A stretch of 64,000 bases of DNA from Lingula anatina (lineage: Eukaryota > Brachiopoda > Lingulata > Lingulida > Lingulidae), in the NCBI RefSeq assembly GCF_001039355.2, contig NW_019774103.1:323661-387660 (forward strand), given 5' to 3'. Shown in pieces: positions 39,064 through 53,100 of this stretch. A model generated the notes under the pieces. That model was given only the letters and a program-made list of their open reading frames with translations, had not been told where the DNA came from and did no database searches. Position numbers and translations under genes: made by a program. Within the stretch, counting starts at the first letter, position 1; each line of letters begins with the position of its first letter.

Positions 39064-39934
39064 AATGATTTTAGATTCAGATTTTGGTTAGTGTCAGTAA
39101 AAAAAGGAAATTGCTGCTCTTACTAGACCTCTGAAATGCAAAAAAAAAATGCCTTGAATGTCAAGAAATATAATAAAAACAACAATACAGTTGGGTTTTG
39201 ATACTACTTTTATTAATGAACCACGCCAGCAAATTATCCCTCCATTATGGTTTTCCTTCATAAAACCTTTTAATCTTTAATATTAAAAAAAAACTTAACA
39301 ATTCAGGTTCCATCTGATGAAAATACTGCAGAGGGCTCCTTCTTTATATATTTGCACCTGATTTTAAATTAATTGACAATGATCTAGTGTGGTCCCTTAA
39401 TTTATAAATGATTTATGAATGTGTTAATAAGTAGTAACATATATTTATAAAGTATACTTATTTGGCACACTTTTTTAGTAAAAATCAAAATCTATCCTAC
39501 TATATCATATTTTTTATTTTCATTTTTTTACTCATACTGTTTACTTTATGTACAGTATTTATAAATTTATTCACTTTCCAACTTACCCTTACTAAACCGG
39601 ACTTCAAAAACCTTATCAATCATATTACAAATGTGGTGAAATGCAGGCGATGTATACAGCCTCTTAATTCAGTTTATATAACCCATTTATATACAAGTGT
39701 GTAAAATATGGCAGTTACTCAACTATCATAAGTTAGTAATATGTACTGGATTAAGGTAGATATCTATCTATGAATACTTTATTGGTATATTATAATTCCA
39801 TCCCAAGTCAGATAAAGGCAAAAGTGTGCAAATTTAGGTTCATTTGGATATAACAAAACTCCAACACTGAAAAGACTAATGGAGGGCAGTGTTTCATCAG
39901 ATAATACCAATCTTTAAGCATTCTATAACTGGAT

Positions 39935-42900
39935 TTAAGCCATGGGCAACTCATGGGCAGCAGCATATCTTCCAGTCACAAAATGAAATATTTGTCTTTC
40001 AATATCTGTCAGCAAACTGCTAGCACCAATGCGGAACAGATGTGGCTGCAACCACTCATCTCCCAGTTCCTCCTTCATTAATGCAAGCCATAAGCATGCA
40101 TCTTTAGCAGAGCGAATCCCTCCAGCTGGTTTGAACCCAACCTGCAGAAAAGTGAGAATAATCCATGATTACCACAGTAAATATTGTCAAACAATAGTAT
40201 TATGCCACAAATTTGCACATTGGATTTTCTAATTTTAAGAAAAAATAAAAACTTGGTCAATATTATAAGACACTTTGGGAATTCTGATTCCATTCTATAT
40301 AAATCAATTCCTTTCCACCTTTTGAGACACATATTTGAAAATCACATTTTTAAAATACATGAAAGCCCAGTGTTAATGGTATGCCTCATACCTTATACCC
40401 AGTCTTGTGATAGTATTCTCTGATTGCTCTCACCATCACCAGTGCCACAGGAATAGTAGCATTCACACCTTCTTTGCCAGTTGAGGTTTTTATGAAATCA
40501 GCACCTTAATTTAAAAATAAGAAATATGTGCATGTTTTCATCCATCTAATACATGATCTACTTATAGATCTGACTCTTGATCTAATGGACAAATTGTATC
40601 TTTCTTCGGGTGAATATTTTCAAAAACATGCATCTTTACTTCAAATCACACAAATTTACACTTTCTCTAGAATTTTATGTTTCATATAAACACTTTATCT
40701 ACAGTGGCAGGATAAGATACAAATGTTATATACAGACCAGCCATCATGCAGACCAGACTAGCTTTGTACACATTGGTCATTGAGCCCAGCTCTCCCGTGG
40801 CCAGAATGGTCTTCATGTGTGCTTCACCACACGCCTCCCTCATCAAACGCACTTCATCATAGACACCTGCAATGACAATTTTGAAAACTTGTAAGATTTG
40901 CTATCTTAGGCTGTATTCCCAGAGCTTTTAGGCGATCTATCCCCGTGGGGAGTCTCATTAGATTACTGTCAGATAATCCTGCTTAAATGTCCGTCCCGCC
41001 TACTACAAGCTGTAAGGGGGTAATTAACTTTCGTGTCCGCTCGGCTGACAGCTATTTAGCGTGAACCCTCAGGGAGTTAGGTCGATCTAAAGTAGATCGA
41101 TCTAATCTCTGAAAATGGGGTCTTAGCTGTATCACAGCCATTAGTCAAAAGCTATACAATTTAAGTCAGCTGCCAGCAATTTGAAACTTTTGAAATCAGC
41201 CATTAACACAATTTTTATATAACTATGATTATTTACATCAAATTAGTGTCTCATACCAGCTCAAAACATCCTTAGCTCCTGCAAGTATTTACCTTTCCAA
41301 TTCCCTGAAAGTGCATATGCTCTGTTAATCACGATGTCAATCTCTGATGCCCCATCATCTACGGCAAGTCTGATCTCCTCCAGTCTTGTTTTTAATGGAA
41401 CTTGGCCAGTGGGGAAGCCTGTAGCCACTAGAATGAGAGAAAATGCCAAAGATTTATTATCTATAATATAATATACAATGTATAGGACTATGGCATTCTG
41501 ACAACATAAATAAATCTATGTAACAATCAAAACATTTCCATATTTTATGATCTGATTCAATCCAGTGCTATCACAATGACCCTTTTTTTTCAAAACCAAA
41601 AACCTTTTTAACATTTAATCTCTTAAGCCTCACCTGAAGCAATAGGGATGTGAGATCCCCCAACCTTCTTCAGGGCTCTCACACAGTCCGCGACCCTGCT
41701 TGCATACACACATACTGCCCCAGTGGTAATGTCTAAAGACATAAACTTGAATTATGACATGTTTTAGTATATTCCAGTCCGTGACCCTGCTTGCATACAC
41801 ACATACTGCCCCAGTGGTAATGTCTAAAGACAAAAACTTGAATTATGACATGTTTTAGTATATTCCATTTTAGCTCCAATCCCACTTGTTTTCGGTTGTT
41901 ATTCTATTGTCAACATGAGCAAATTATGACAACCCTCTGCAGTAATATATTAAATAATGCAAGCTAATAAAATGAAATGCATAATAATTGTTGCTGCTAT
42001 CATTTGACCCCCCCTCCCCCCCCCAAAAAAAAAAAAAAAATCACTATTCTTTTAAAACATTGTCTTTGTTAGTCTATGAATATAATGTTCACCTTTATCA
42101 TGCATTTTAATAGCCTTCATTAGGTCTTGCCTGATAGGATACTTGGCTTTATAACACAGCCTTTCTACATTGGTGACAGTGTCATCACCTGCCAGGGTGG
42201 TCAAATCAATACATGTCACAGCTTTCAGCAACCAAGCTGCCTAGAGGTGAAAAAATCCAGACATTAAATAAATTTTGTTTTATAATGAGCTTGTGATTTT
42301 CAAGTACCCATTGTTTATTTAGTACTAGTAAATCTATGCAGCTCAGTCTGAATTTTAAATCATCTGGTATGCATATCAATTAGTAAAAGACAGAGAAAAG
42401 AGACAGTAAAGGTGCTGCTAATAAATAACAAATATGTTGATCTCTGCATAGTTTGGTTATCATCATGTATGGTACTGGCATCATACCTGCCACTGCTTCT
42501 TCACAGTTCTTTTTGCTGCCAGTGACTCTGCTCTGCGTTTCACAGCTGGCAGGTTGATGGAGACCCCCTCGAGCCAGGTAGCATCTAATATATAAAAGAC
42601 AGCATAGAGATATCATGACCCAAACAGAGAAGAAACAAATCAGCCATTCCACGAAAAGGGGTACAATTCCAAAACAAGAAATGCAGCGATATGAACTTTG
42701 CAAAACTGGAAAACTTTTTATATTATTTTGATGAAGAGGTATTCAGAAAGTAGTAGAAGAATTTTAACCCACACCATTACTGTATTTAAAGAAATATGCA
42801 CGTGTAAACATGGTACAGTATTTTTTTCNGCACACTGAATACAGTGGTGAACTGAGAGCTCTTAACTTGAAACAATGGCCTACACATTGTATCACCATCA

Positions 42901-43317
42901 ATCATTCCCCCAAGACCGACCTGAGACACATACTGGTTCCTGAATATTTTATTAGAAGTTCAAACGCATAAAAATATAATATGTCATCTGGACCCCGAAA
43001 TTTATTTCGGTCACAAAAAATCAGTCCGAGCCTGGATATGCACTGCATAACTACAGGCAACGATTAATAAGCTTGAGCATTTGAAAATGAAGTTCAAGTT
43101 GTCCAGACGAAATATTATGTATCATTTATATTTCATTTTGTCAATAGTTATTTAATAAAATTTCTTGTTAATTGGCTTGGTAAACAGTAACATGTGTAAG
43201 ATTGTCAGGAAGACAATTCGTCAAAATGCACAAGATTAAGTGTGCAAAAACAAACTCACCAAACTCTTGACCTGGATTCCGTGCAGCCATCGTTTCAGTT
43301 GTGTAATCGGTGGCCAT
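39935..43317 (-). CDS. DERA: deoxyribose-phosphate aldolase, 8 exons
   Basis: DERA cleaves 2-deoxy-D-ribose 5-phosphate to glyceraldehyde 3-phosphate and acetaldehyde, the class I aldolase step of deoxynucleoside breakdown in the cytosol. Exons, 5' to 3': 43260-43317, 42487-42584, 42093-42240, 41634-41732, 41293-41427, 40738-40866, 40392-40504, 39935-40141. All join in phase to 328 residues (human 318). Catalytic features are visible: Asp165 in EIDIVIN, the Schiff-base lysine Lys228 in DFIKTSTGK, and Lys264 in FKPAGGIR. Other family blocks are [40 protein letters not shown] and [18 protein letters not shown]. Exon 6 uses a weak donor (GTCTGT). Exon 4 is partly duplicated in the adjacent intron. 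The ORC3 start lies 1.7 kb downstream and the LTN1 stop 0.8 kb upstream, all on the same strand. Confidence 0.95.
40909..41122 (+). mobile_element. Harbinger-like MITE, copy 3, in DERA intron
   Basis: A 214 bp element nearly identical to copy 2, from GGCTGTATTCCCAGAG to the complement of GACCCCATTTTCAGAG, flanked by TTA at 40,906-40,908 and 41,123-41,125. It lies in the intron between DERA exons 5 and 6, about 40 bases downstream of the exon 5 donor by transcript direction plus the intervening sequence to 41,293. Its high similarity to copy 2 and lower similarity to copy 1 suggest copies 2 and 3 are younger. Confidence 0.9.
41684..41865. repeat. 91 bp tandem duplication covering part of DERA exon 4
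   Basis: Units 41,684-41,774 and 41,775-41,865 differ at about two positions. The first unit contains the 5' 49 bases of exon 4 and its splice acceptor. The second repeats the same acceptor and exon start (coding [13 protein letters not shown]) within the intron but lacks the rest of the exon and a donor. Confidence 0.93.
42829..42829. other. ambiguous base (N) in DERA intron 1
   Basis: A single N follows a T run. It marks an uncertain consensus position rather than a biological feature. Confidence 0.95.
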
Positions 43318-43329
43318 TTGACTTTAATT

Positions 43330-44120
43330 TAGAGTCCAAGAGGAGCTGAAGCCAATACCTCAAATGGGATTTCTTGAGAGATTTCTTGTATTGTACTATT
43401 GTCATTACATATCATCACCATTAACATGTTTTTCATATTTTTGATCTTCAAAGTAATTTTTTATATCTCCAACCCCTGTTTGAATACCCTATCCTTCTCC
43501 AAAGTGATAACACATTCAGGACATACAAAATTCCACAATAAATATATTTCAAGCAACACACAGATATGTTAATTCCATTTTACCACGAAAACGGCAGTTA
43601 TTCCAATTTTTCTGAAATCTGTGCTTACCATCGGAGCACTTGTTGCATATCATTCTCATTTTTTTTTCATATGATAAGTTCTATATGATATGAAAAAACA
43701 TTTTGAGTAAAACTTTTTTTTATTTTCTGTCTGTGATTGCAAGTCTGCCTATATGCAAGGAGAGGGGAAAACAAACAAATTCTGAGATCAGTAGTGATTT
43801 TATTTATGATAAAACTTTTAAAAATCAATTACATAATAATTACTGTTAATATTTGTAAATTTTAATCCATAAGATATCAGTTGATATACTTCCAACATTT
43901 TTAGTTTTATAACAAGAAAATCATAAATATTGCTTAAGTTCTAAAGGGAATTTTACACATTCCCAGTGATGATTTTTGTCTCAAAGGTCTCACAAACAGC
44001 TTTACCAGGTCAAACAATTCTGCATGTTCCTCATATATCCCTCAGATGTATTCTTTTAATACGTTGGGCAGTAAATATTGATCATCTGTGTCAACTTTTT
44101 CGTTAATTGAATGCCTTATC
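43330..44120. other. DERA-LTN1 intergenic region
   Basis: About 0.8 kb of AT-rich sequence between the LTN1 stop codon and the DERA start codon, both genes being on the minus strand. It must contain the LTN1 3' UTR and polyadenylation site and the DERA promoter. No clear motif stands out. Confidence 0.5.
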
Positions 44121-44124
44121 AGTG

Positions 44125-47100
44125 TTAAAACAGGTTTCTGCAAAGTGGGCATGTTGAGTTGTTGCTTGTGCTAAACCATTTATACTGAAAAAAATCAGGA
44201 ATTGCAGTATTAATATCTCAAAAAAAAAAAATCTCTAAAGGAACTGAACTTCAGTTTTTTAAAACTGCAGTTCTGTTCCTTTGGAAATTTTTTTAAAATA
44301 CCTCTGAAATACCTCTGAAAATAAGAATCAATGTATTAAATTGAAAAATATTCATATTCCATCACAATTTAACTAATCAGAAATGCTTCAATACACTTTC
44401 AAGATGAATGGTCACATAGTTTGCTTAAGATATAATAAAAAAAAGGAATAAACATCTTTTTTTTGTGTGAGTTCAATATAATGCAATAACATACTTACTA
44501 GACAAGCATTATGAAACTTCTTTTTGCATGTTTTACACTGCAGCTTTGGCAGCTGGCAATTTGAACCATGGATGACTGAGAAACATATCATACACTCTTC
44601 TACTCCTTCAAACCTCTTGTCCACATTCCTCTTCCATAGTGATAAGCCGTCTATTATGGAACCATTCTGTAATTGTGGAAAAAAGTCCAGAAAAAAAATC
44701 CACACAGCTGAAAATATTTGCTCCACTCACATTATCAAAATTGTTATATGTAATTTAAACTATTAATTATAGAGATGGATGAAAATACAATTACAGTAAA
44801 CATATATCCATTAAAATACCGGAAAAAATTGGTTATCTCATAATCTCAGAATAATTCTGTGATTTTGTATTTGAAACAGCTCCAAAATTGATGGGAAATT
44901 TTGGTATATACAGTTAGAGTGACAGTATTTTTGACATAATTAGAAAACTTGCTCAGCTCATACCATAAGAATAATTATAATTCTGAATTCATCTAGAATT
45001 GAAACAATTCTATATTTATTACATGCTATGTTGTAATTTTCAAATTTCTAAACAAATTCTCTTGAATGTTTCCAAGGGCCATTCTTCCTTCGAGCCCTTA
45101 CCTGATATGATAAAAATGTTGTCATTTGAAGAATCCAGTTTCTCCACTGTAGATTAGCCACCCCTATTCTCTTCCCCCATTCTACTGAGATCTGCCCAAG
45201 GGGGTGGTTGGCTGGAAGCTGGATGATGAGTTCCATTGAAAAGTCCTCCACAGTGTAAGTTGCTATAACTTCTCTGGTTGTTGACCTTGCCTTTACCTGG
45301 AAGATACACAGAAGCTTAAATTTCTGCACTAAAAGATTTCTATTTCAATCATTCGAAAGACAAAAATTCAAGCAAAATATCTTACCACCATGTTGTCAAA
45401 CTCTACTCTTCTTTCCTGCACATCTTTGATCTCTTGGGCACATAACAGTGGGCTTACATATTTTGACGTAAACCTGAAAACACAATTTTTTGGTTTGTAA
45501 AATCTACCATACAAAAAACCAGATTGTTCAATGCCAGGCACATCCAGTTTCCAAAATGTAATGAGGAATTGTAAATTCATAATCACAAGTTTATACAGAC
45601 ATAATAGTCATTACTTCTTACAATCAGACAATTTGAACTTTGCTTATTGACAACTAATTAAAAAATTGCGACACCCCACCATCATGGCTTCTCCTCTATA
45701 TGTGATACTCACTTCTCGACTTCCATGGTGATTCTTTTATCCTGGTCTGTCCACCACTGCCGAATCAGTGCAGGGATGTCCTGGAGAGCTGCATAATACA
45801 CAGAACATGCCAAGTGTTGCAGTTCTACTGTGCTGAAATCTCCTGTAACAATAAACAAATATAGTTATTTCTTTGTCTTGGGGTGCATGGGGGGGGGGGG
45901 GGTTGAGGTATTTATGAATTTTTTACAGTGCTACATATGTAAGGGTGGTGAGATGGCCACATAGTAGCTGGCAAGACTTGTAGCATGATTAACAAACCTT
46001 TGATATTCAAATCTGGTTCTTCTGCAAACAGATTCATAGACCCTGATAGTTTGTTTGCTGGGCATTGTGCCATCTGGAGGTCAGTAGGTTGAACCGTGGG
46101 GTTTTCTGGCATAAGTCTGAAGAGGTTAACCATCAAATTGTGTACTGCATTTGTCTGCTTTAAGTATGTAGCATACTCTGCTCGAAGCTAAAAAAGAATA
46201 AAAATAAGTGGAAAACATGCGTCTATAATGGAAAATTTTTAATGTCTTACAATGGTAATCTAACTGATGAACTTCAATTCTGCTGATTATCAAAGACCTT
46301 CACCTGTCACATTGTATAAACACTATTGTAATGTAGCCTTACCTCAGATGTTGCACCCTTGAAGAATTCCAATATCAATTTCCATGACAACAGGTATCCC
46401 ATGGCAACTGTGAATTCCTCTATGTGAGGTTCTATGAGCATACGTTCCCCAACCTTGAGGTCACCCAGGATGTGATCAATCACATTTGTGGTGGTGTTCA
46501 AGATAGAGAGGAGAGGTTCAGGAGGAGCTCTGAAATAAATATAAAAAACTTTAACTCCTTCATTTGGTACACCCTGTGCTAATAACATTCTTTAGCTTAC
46601 AAATTATATATTAGCCTTAATAAACAAGTTATGATTTGGAGATAATTTTCAATTTCAGGATTCCTCAACACCAATAGTACAAATAAAGAACAAACCTTGA
46701 ATTTTCCTCATTTGAATCATCTGTACTCTTTCCTTCATTAAAAAATGTAAGCTCTGGCATAGTGCTGAAATTAAAAAAATCAAACATTTTATTTCTATAT
46801 TACATATTTCGGGAAAAAGACATGCCACCTAGGCCAGTAGTATTATGTATCACATAGTTTTTGTCTATAAACTGCAACAAATGTACAAAATAAATTAATT
46901 ATCATGAACAATAAATTTATATAAATATACCACCCTATATTTGCACTACTGCCTACAGTTACCTAAATAATAACTTATAAACTGTTAGCAGCACCGCTCG
47001 GTGATGTGACAACAGATGAGGACAAAGATGGTTCAGCAATGTCTGAATCTCATCTGGTAGGTTACTGTTGTCGTCTGCTTTCAGTTTAGCAGGGAGTTGG

Positions 47101-50100
47101 TGAGACTTGAGATGTTCTACTGGACACAAAGCCATTGCAGCACCCAGGCAACGCAGCTGGTAGTCCAATGCAAGCGGCTGCTTTAAGACATTTAGATTAT
47201 CTGTAAAACAGAACAAGGTGAAATGAAAATATGTGTTAGGAATGCTTAAATTTACAAAACTTACATTATGTTATTAAATCAAATTATGTTGAACCTTTAA
47301 CTGGGTAAGGGGTTTTTACTTTATTCATAGCTAACTTTTTGATGGATTTTGTAGTGAAAAAAAAGATAAAAGATATATCCATTTCTAAACTGACTGCCTT
47401 GCAAAACTAACTCTTACCTGAATATTTGACAAATATTGGCAACAAGATGGTATAATTCCCCTGGCTGAAGAATTCTGTCCACTCTGTGAGCAGACCATCA
47501 GGAAAGCTATCTTTCTGCTGGGGAACCACATTTTTCATACAGGTAGCTACGGCTGCCAGCAGGTTGCACGCGTCGGCAAACAACACCAAGACAGGGGCAT
47601 GTGTGTGCAAGGCCAGGCCACATTCCTGACAGCTCTGGAGTGGAAAAACATCAGACTTAGCATCACACCTCAGAGGAATGATTTTTTTAAATCTAATTTG
47701 TCAGGCAACAATCCAATGTTCATCACTGAAATTAAATTAATGTAACAGTTAATTTGAAACTATCATTCATACGATAGAACTTTTAAGTTTCTTTACCTGT
47801 ATCCAGGCAGCCAGGCTACACTGCACAAAGTCCCAGTGTCCATCTTCTAATTTAGTTGGTATATGGTTTACTAGCACTTCCAAAAACCTTATCATCCAAA
47901 CATTGAAGTTTACCGTGTTCCAACTCAATGTCTTAATGCTGAAACAAAACAATATAATAACATGTTCAAAACATACTGTAGCTGACTAATTTGAACTTCC
48001 AATTTTAATAATGCAATGAAGAAAAAGAAAATAAAAGTAAACATTTAACAAGTGTACCAATATTCTGAATATGTTTAGCGGTGCAAGCGGCAGATGAGCT
48101 CCCAAGCCAATGGTGTGAACACCAGATGGCATGCGGAGGAGCCTCAACAGCTGAGGCCAACGGATGGCATCGACTAGCAAGTTAGCTGTTACTGCTGGGC
48201 AACCTCTTCTCCAGCAAGGCATGTTGCGCTATTGCGTACCGCATTGTATTAGGTGATGAGGACCAGAGAGGCAGTCTGGTGAAGGCACAACACCAACTGG
48301 CTTTTATTTCTGTGCGAGGCGTTCTGTTTTGAGTGTGGGAAAGTCCTGGGGCGATGGAGTCTATGTAACGGCAGCAGGCTTAAGTAGCTGGGAGCTGCTA
48401 GCAGAAGCTCTGTACTCAGGCGGCTCGCATCTGTTGATCGCAACTGAACTGACTCCTGAGTACCAGTACGTTGAGGCAGCAATGCGAGTGTCCAGGCAGC
48501 TCTTTTTAGGAATAGCACTGCCTGCCCTTGTAAGGGAAGCCCCTAGAAAAGGTGGGGTAAAGAAAGCGTACTCAGGTCACTCCTGGCTGGCTTACTGCGG
48601 TCAGCGGGACTTTACTTGATGCTGTCATTGGCAAATTTGGGAAGGCGAAAAAGAACTCTAATGGGGAGCTTCTGCTAAATTTCTGTGGACAACTAGATCT
48701 CAGCATTACCAACACTTTTTTCTTCCAACCTGACAAAAACTTTATCACCTGGAAACACCCACACTCAGGTCACTATCATCTGCTTGATTATGTCATCATG
48801 AGAAAGTCAGATATGGTTGATGTGCTATGTACAAAAGCAAAACGCAGACCAGAATGTGCTACAGACCACTATTTTGTTAGTTGCCAACTTAGAATGAGAA
48901 TCAATCTGCCCTGGATAAAAACTCCCACAAGAGCTAAACCTAGGAAACTGGACATAAATAAGTTGTCCAAGAACTGACCAGAGCCATAGAAATTGCCCTG
49001 GAGAATGCCCAGCCAGCAAGAGAACTTGGGACAGAGGAGCAGTGGAAAGCTCTGAAGGAAGCAGTGTACTCAGCAAACAAGGAAACTCTAGGTCATTCTT
49101 ATAAAAAGACCCCTGATTGGTTCTGGGAGCATGGTGCTGTGATTGAGAAGCTACTAGAAGAAAAGAAAACTAAACATCTCAAACATTTACAGGAGAACTC
49201 TGAGAAGAGCAAGAGCGCACTTGCAAAAATCAAGGCTAAAGTGCAGAGGGAAGTGAGAGCTCTTAAGAACGACTGGTGGAGGCGAAAGGCTGAGGAATTG
49301 CAGCACATGGCTGATAGCCACAACTATCATGGACTCTTCGCCAGGTTAAAGGCTATCTATGGGCCAAAAAGCAGGGCTGTTGCTCCAGTGAAGTCAGCGG
49401 GTGAGAGGCTACTCACAGACCTTGAAGATATCAAGACCAGATGGAAGGAGCACTTCAACAACTTACTAAACCAAGTGGGATCTGCACAGGCAGATGCGTG
49501 TCAGCATCTGAAAAAGAGACAAAAAAGGAATGATTTGTGTGGGGAATTCAGTATGGAGGAATTGCAGAACGCTCTGAAATGCTTGGCATGTGGTAAAGCA
49601 CCTGGCCTCGATGGTATTCCTTCTGAAATTCTGAAAAATGGTGGAGTAAAGTTACAAGAGGATCTGTTCGAGTTATTCAACAAATGCTTACTCTCTGGCA
49701 CTGTGCCCCAAGATTTTCGAGATGCCTTAATCGTCACCATCTATAAGAGGAAGGGTGACCGTGCAGAATGCGGTAACCATAGAGGAATATCGCTGCTGTC
49801 CATAGCTGGCAAAGTCCTTGCGCCTTTGGCGCTCTACAAAGAAGACTCTGGAGCTGTCATGACATCACCATAAATACCAAAGTGAAAGTTTATTCAGCAG
49901 CAGTCATTCCTTGCCTCCTCTATTCCACCGAGTGTATCACTCTTTATGGCAGACACATAAAGGCTCTGACAAGACTCCAGCTCCGTCATCTTCGTGCAAT
50001 CCTCAATATCAAGTGGAAAGACCATATTCCTGATGTTGAAGTACTACGACGTGCTCACACAGTCAGTGCAGAAGCCCTAATAACTGTGTCACAGCTCCGT

Positions 50101-53100
50101 TGGGCTGGACATGTCTGTCGGATGACAAATGACAGACTGCCAAAAGCTGTACTATACTCAGAACTATACCAAGGAAAAAGGAGCCATGGTGGACAAACTC
50201 TACACTTCAAGGATGTCATAAAGCGCCACATAAAGAGGGCTGGCATCCCACAAGACACCTGGGAGGCAGAGGCTCTCCAGAGAGAGCAATGGCATGCCCT
50301 ACTTAAAAAGACCCTGTCAGCTGTTGAAGACCAGCGCCAGCAAGAATATCAACGTGCACATGATCGTCGACACTCACTAGCCAGACCATGCAACTTCCAA
50401 TGCAACAGATGTCAGCGCTTCTGCAAATCCCAAGCTGGTCTCAAAGCTCACATGAGGGCCTGCCTATGAAGGGCCTCTAGCTCAATTCAGACAGTCATCT
50501 TCGGTAACGAAGGACAGCCTGATGATGATGAATATTCTGAATATATTTATTAAAATCTACATAAAGTGATGGGATTTCCCACGTTCCAGTTCTTTAAAGC
50601 ACATTTTTGAAAATAAAGAACAAATTACTACCCTACAAATTTTTATATCAACATTAGTACTAAAATATCTAACATTTGGATCACTATAGTTAAATCAATA
50701 AAAAAAAAACTTACTTGCTGAATGCAAATAAGTCATCATGCTTTTCCCTCATTTCAAGTACAGAGTTGACAATTCCAATGGCTAATTCAGTCAGTTCAAG
50801 CCTGTCTTCTGTTCCATCAAAGGCCAAATTAAAAGCTTTGCTAGCAATGGCTAGTGGGGCAAGACAACCTGTACAAATGAAATCTTAGTTTTGAAAACTA
50901 TACCTAACTATCAACAAGCTTGAGTTTAACAATTATCCATGTCAGTGAATATGATTTTATTTGACAAAAACAAATCTCAGTGAAATAAAACAATTATAAA
51001 CAATTTTAATCATTAATAATTTGAACACTTTTCACCATCTATGTTCATGATCTCCTCTGCTTCACAGCTGATGATCCTAGCTGCCATTATTTCAATCAAA
51101 GAAAGTCTGTCTGTAGATTTAAGATATGGAAGGAGGACCAGCAATGTTTGGACAGTTATTTCATTCAAATCTGCAAATCTGTAAATACAAAAAAAATCAT
51201 AGTCATGCAATAATCTAAATTTCCTGCAACATCACCTTTAATGGTATAGTTCACTGAAAATGGTTGTCTTCTATCATCATTAAAAATAGCAAATTATTTG
51301 AGAATACAATATTATAATGATACTAAAGTGAATAAAGTATCAGGCTTTATGAACATTATTATAGAACTGAAAAGAACCTGTCAATTCCCCCAAGGAGACT
51401 CATTACTTCAACATCTGCCAATTCTTCATTCCTCAGTAATACATCAAGAGCCAGGGCATTCATCCCTCCACTGTTCAGTGATCTTGAAATAAAATAGTGA
51501 CAGACGTTTACAATCTAACACATTGTTAGCTTATACAATAAAACACACTTAATAAATAAATCCAACATAATTTCTTTATTTGCATAAATAAATTCTCTTG
51601 AATATAGAAATACTGATATTATAATACACTCACATGACATACAAATGCAATAGCATATCATTTGAAATGTGTTCAAATACTGAGATCGTCCATTATAAAA
51701 CTGTTCTTACATATTTTAAGAATGCTTTTGTTCATACAATTATGATTACGTTACAATCTTGACATGTGATTCAGATATGATCTAATATTAATTGATTTTC
51801 TTTATCATAGTCCTAAAAAATAAGAATTAAAAACAAAACCACTTGCTTTCAACATTTTCTCTCAATAGTCAACCTTAAAACAAACAGTTGCAAGGAAGTA
51901 ATTTACCTTTCTAAACTTGCCCTAATGATAGTGGTCTTTGTGAGCTGTGACAGTGACTTGTATATACAGCTGAAGTTTTCATCAGCAATTATCAAGGACT
52001 TGTTCAATTCAGAGTGAAAGAGAGCCTGAAAGAAAGCCAAATAATTCTTAGTATCTTTTAATCCATAAATGAAATTGAAATCAAAACTACTGTGCACATT
52101 AGATAAGGAAAAAATAGCATTAAAAGTACATATAGGAATTTTCTCTAAGGCTGTTATGTCCATTGTTGTAATTTAATAAAGATACATGAAAAGAACACTG
52201 ACATGCATGCACGCACGCACGCACACACACACACAATGTACAAAGTAAGTTTTTTCTGCATATCATAGTACCAAATGCACACATATACCTCTCTGTGACA
52301 TCCCAAGCATGCCTCGCAGTAAGCTACACAAAAGGCCAGCTTCTCAGTCACAGCACTTAGTCTGACTGTCATAGCACTGTCTGCATGGGCATCCAATGCA
52401 CCAACATCAGTGAGCAGCTTAGATGTGAAGTAGACTGATGGCACACATGGTGGCACGGTTTCTTCATTGACAGGAGAGTCTGTTGGGAAGCTGCTGAACA
52501 AAAGGTGTCCACTAACCAGGGGCCAGGTTTTCCACTGAAAAATATATAGTAAAAAGTAGCATGGTGGCACTGGAACAAACACAAACACAAAAAAATCCAA
52601 TAATTCAAACCCCATAGGTTTACTTAAATTTTAGATATATGTTAACTTGTTAACTTAAATGTAAGATATATCTGTCAAGCGTGTAGTTGTTAACTTTAAT
52701 TTTTCAAAACCTTCCCTGTTCATGTACACATTCATTTTATACAAAATACTGAAAATGTGACAATTTTAAAAATTTGCTAAGTACTCCAGGTACCTGAACA
52801 ATTCCACAGCTTACCCCATCTTTCACATGCAGTTCTTCATCAGTAACTAACATCTCCACATAAGCCTGGATCAGGGGCGTCCAAAGGGGACCAGCAACAA
52901 GTCCTTCATCTTCAACCTCATCCTGGATGCTTTCAAAGATTGTATTCACCAATTCCACAGCCAGAGTACACACTGAATTAAGCCTAAATTTAATAATAAT
53001 ACCAGAGCATGAGGGTCAAAATTAATAATTAATTTTTTTCATGTTTAATTCACTCAGAAGTCTGATATGGCATATGCATGTGGTCTGAAATGTTTTATAT

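Larger units (their letters stand above)
48073..50530 (+). mobile_element. internally deleted non-LTR (LINE) retrotransposon
   Basis: The 2,458 bp insertion is bounded by a 14 bp target duplication, AATATTCTGAATAT, at 48,059-48,072 and 50,531-50,544. Its 3' end is a GATGATGATG tail. It sits antisense in the LTN1 intron between exons 50,715-50,868 and 47,797-47,938. A 5' segment without clear coding (48,073-48,600) leads into the C-terminal half of an APE-type endonuclease, then the front of a reverse transcriptase, then a C-terminal domain with a CCHC zinc knuckle. The reverse transcriptase core including the YxDD box is missing, so it cannot be autonomous. Confidence 0.92.

Noticed and set aside
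41630-41833. 67-codon frame spanning both units of the DERA duplication
   Set aside because: It reads through an intron and the partial duplicate. The genuine exon is 41,634-41,732.
48329-48619. 96-codon plus-strand frame at the 5' side of the LINE
   Set aside because: It shows no endonuclease or nucleic-acid binding motif. It lies in what is probably the element's 5' non-coding or scrambled part, so I did not call it a protein.
52154-52615. 153-codon minus-strand frame overlapping an LTN1 exon
   Set aside because: Only 52,289-52,534 is exonic. The extensions are intron and CA-repeat translation.
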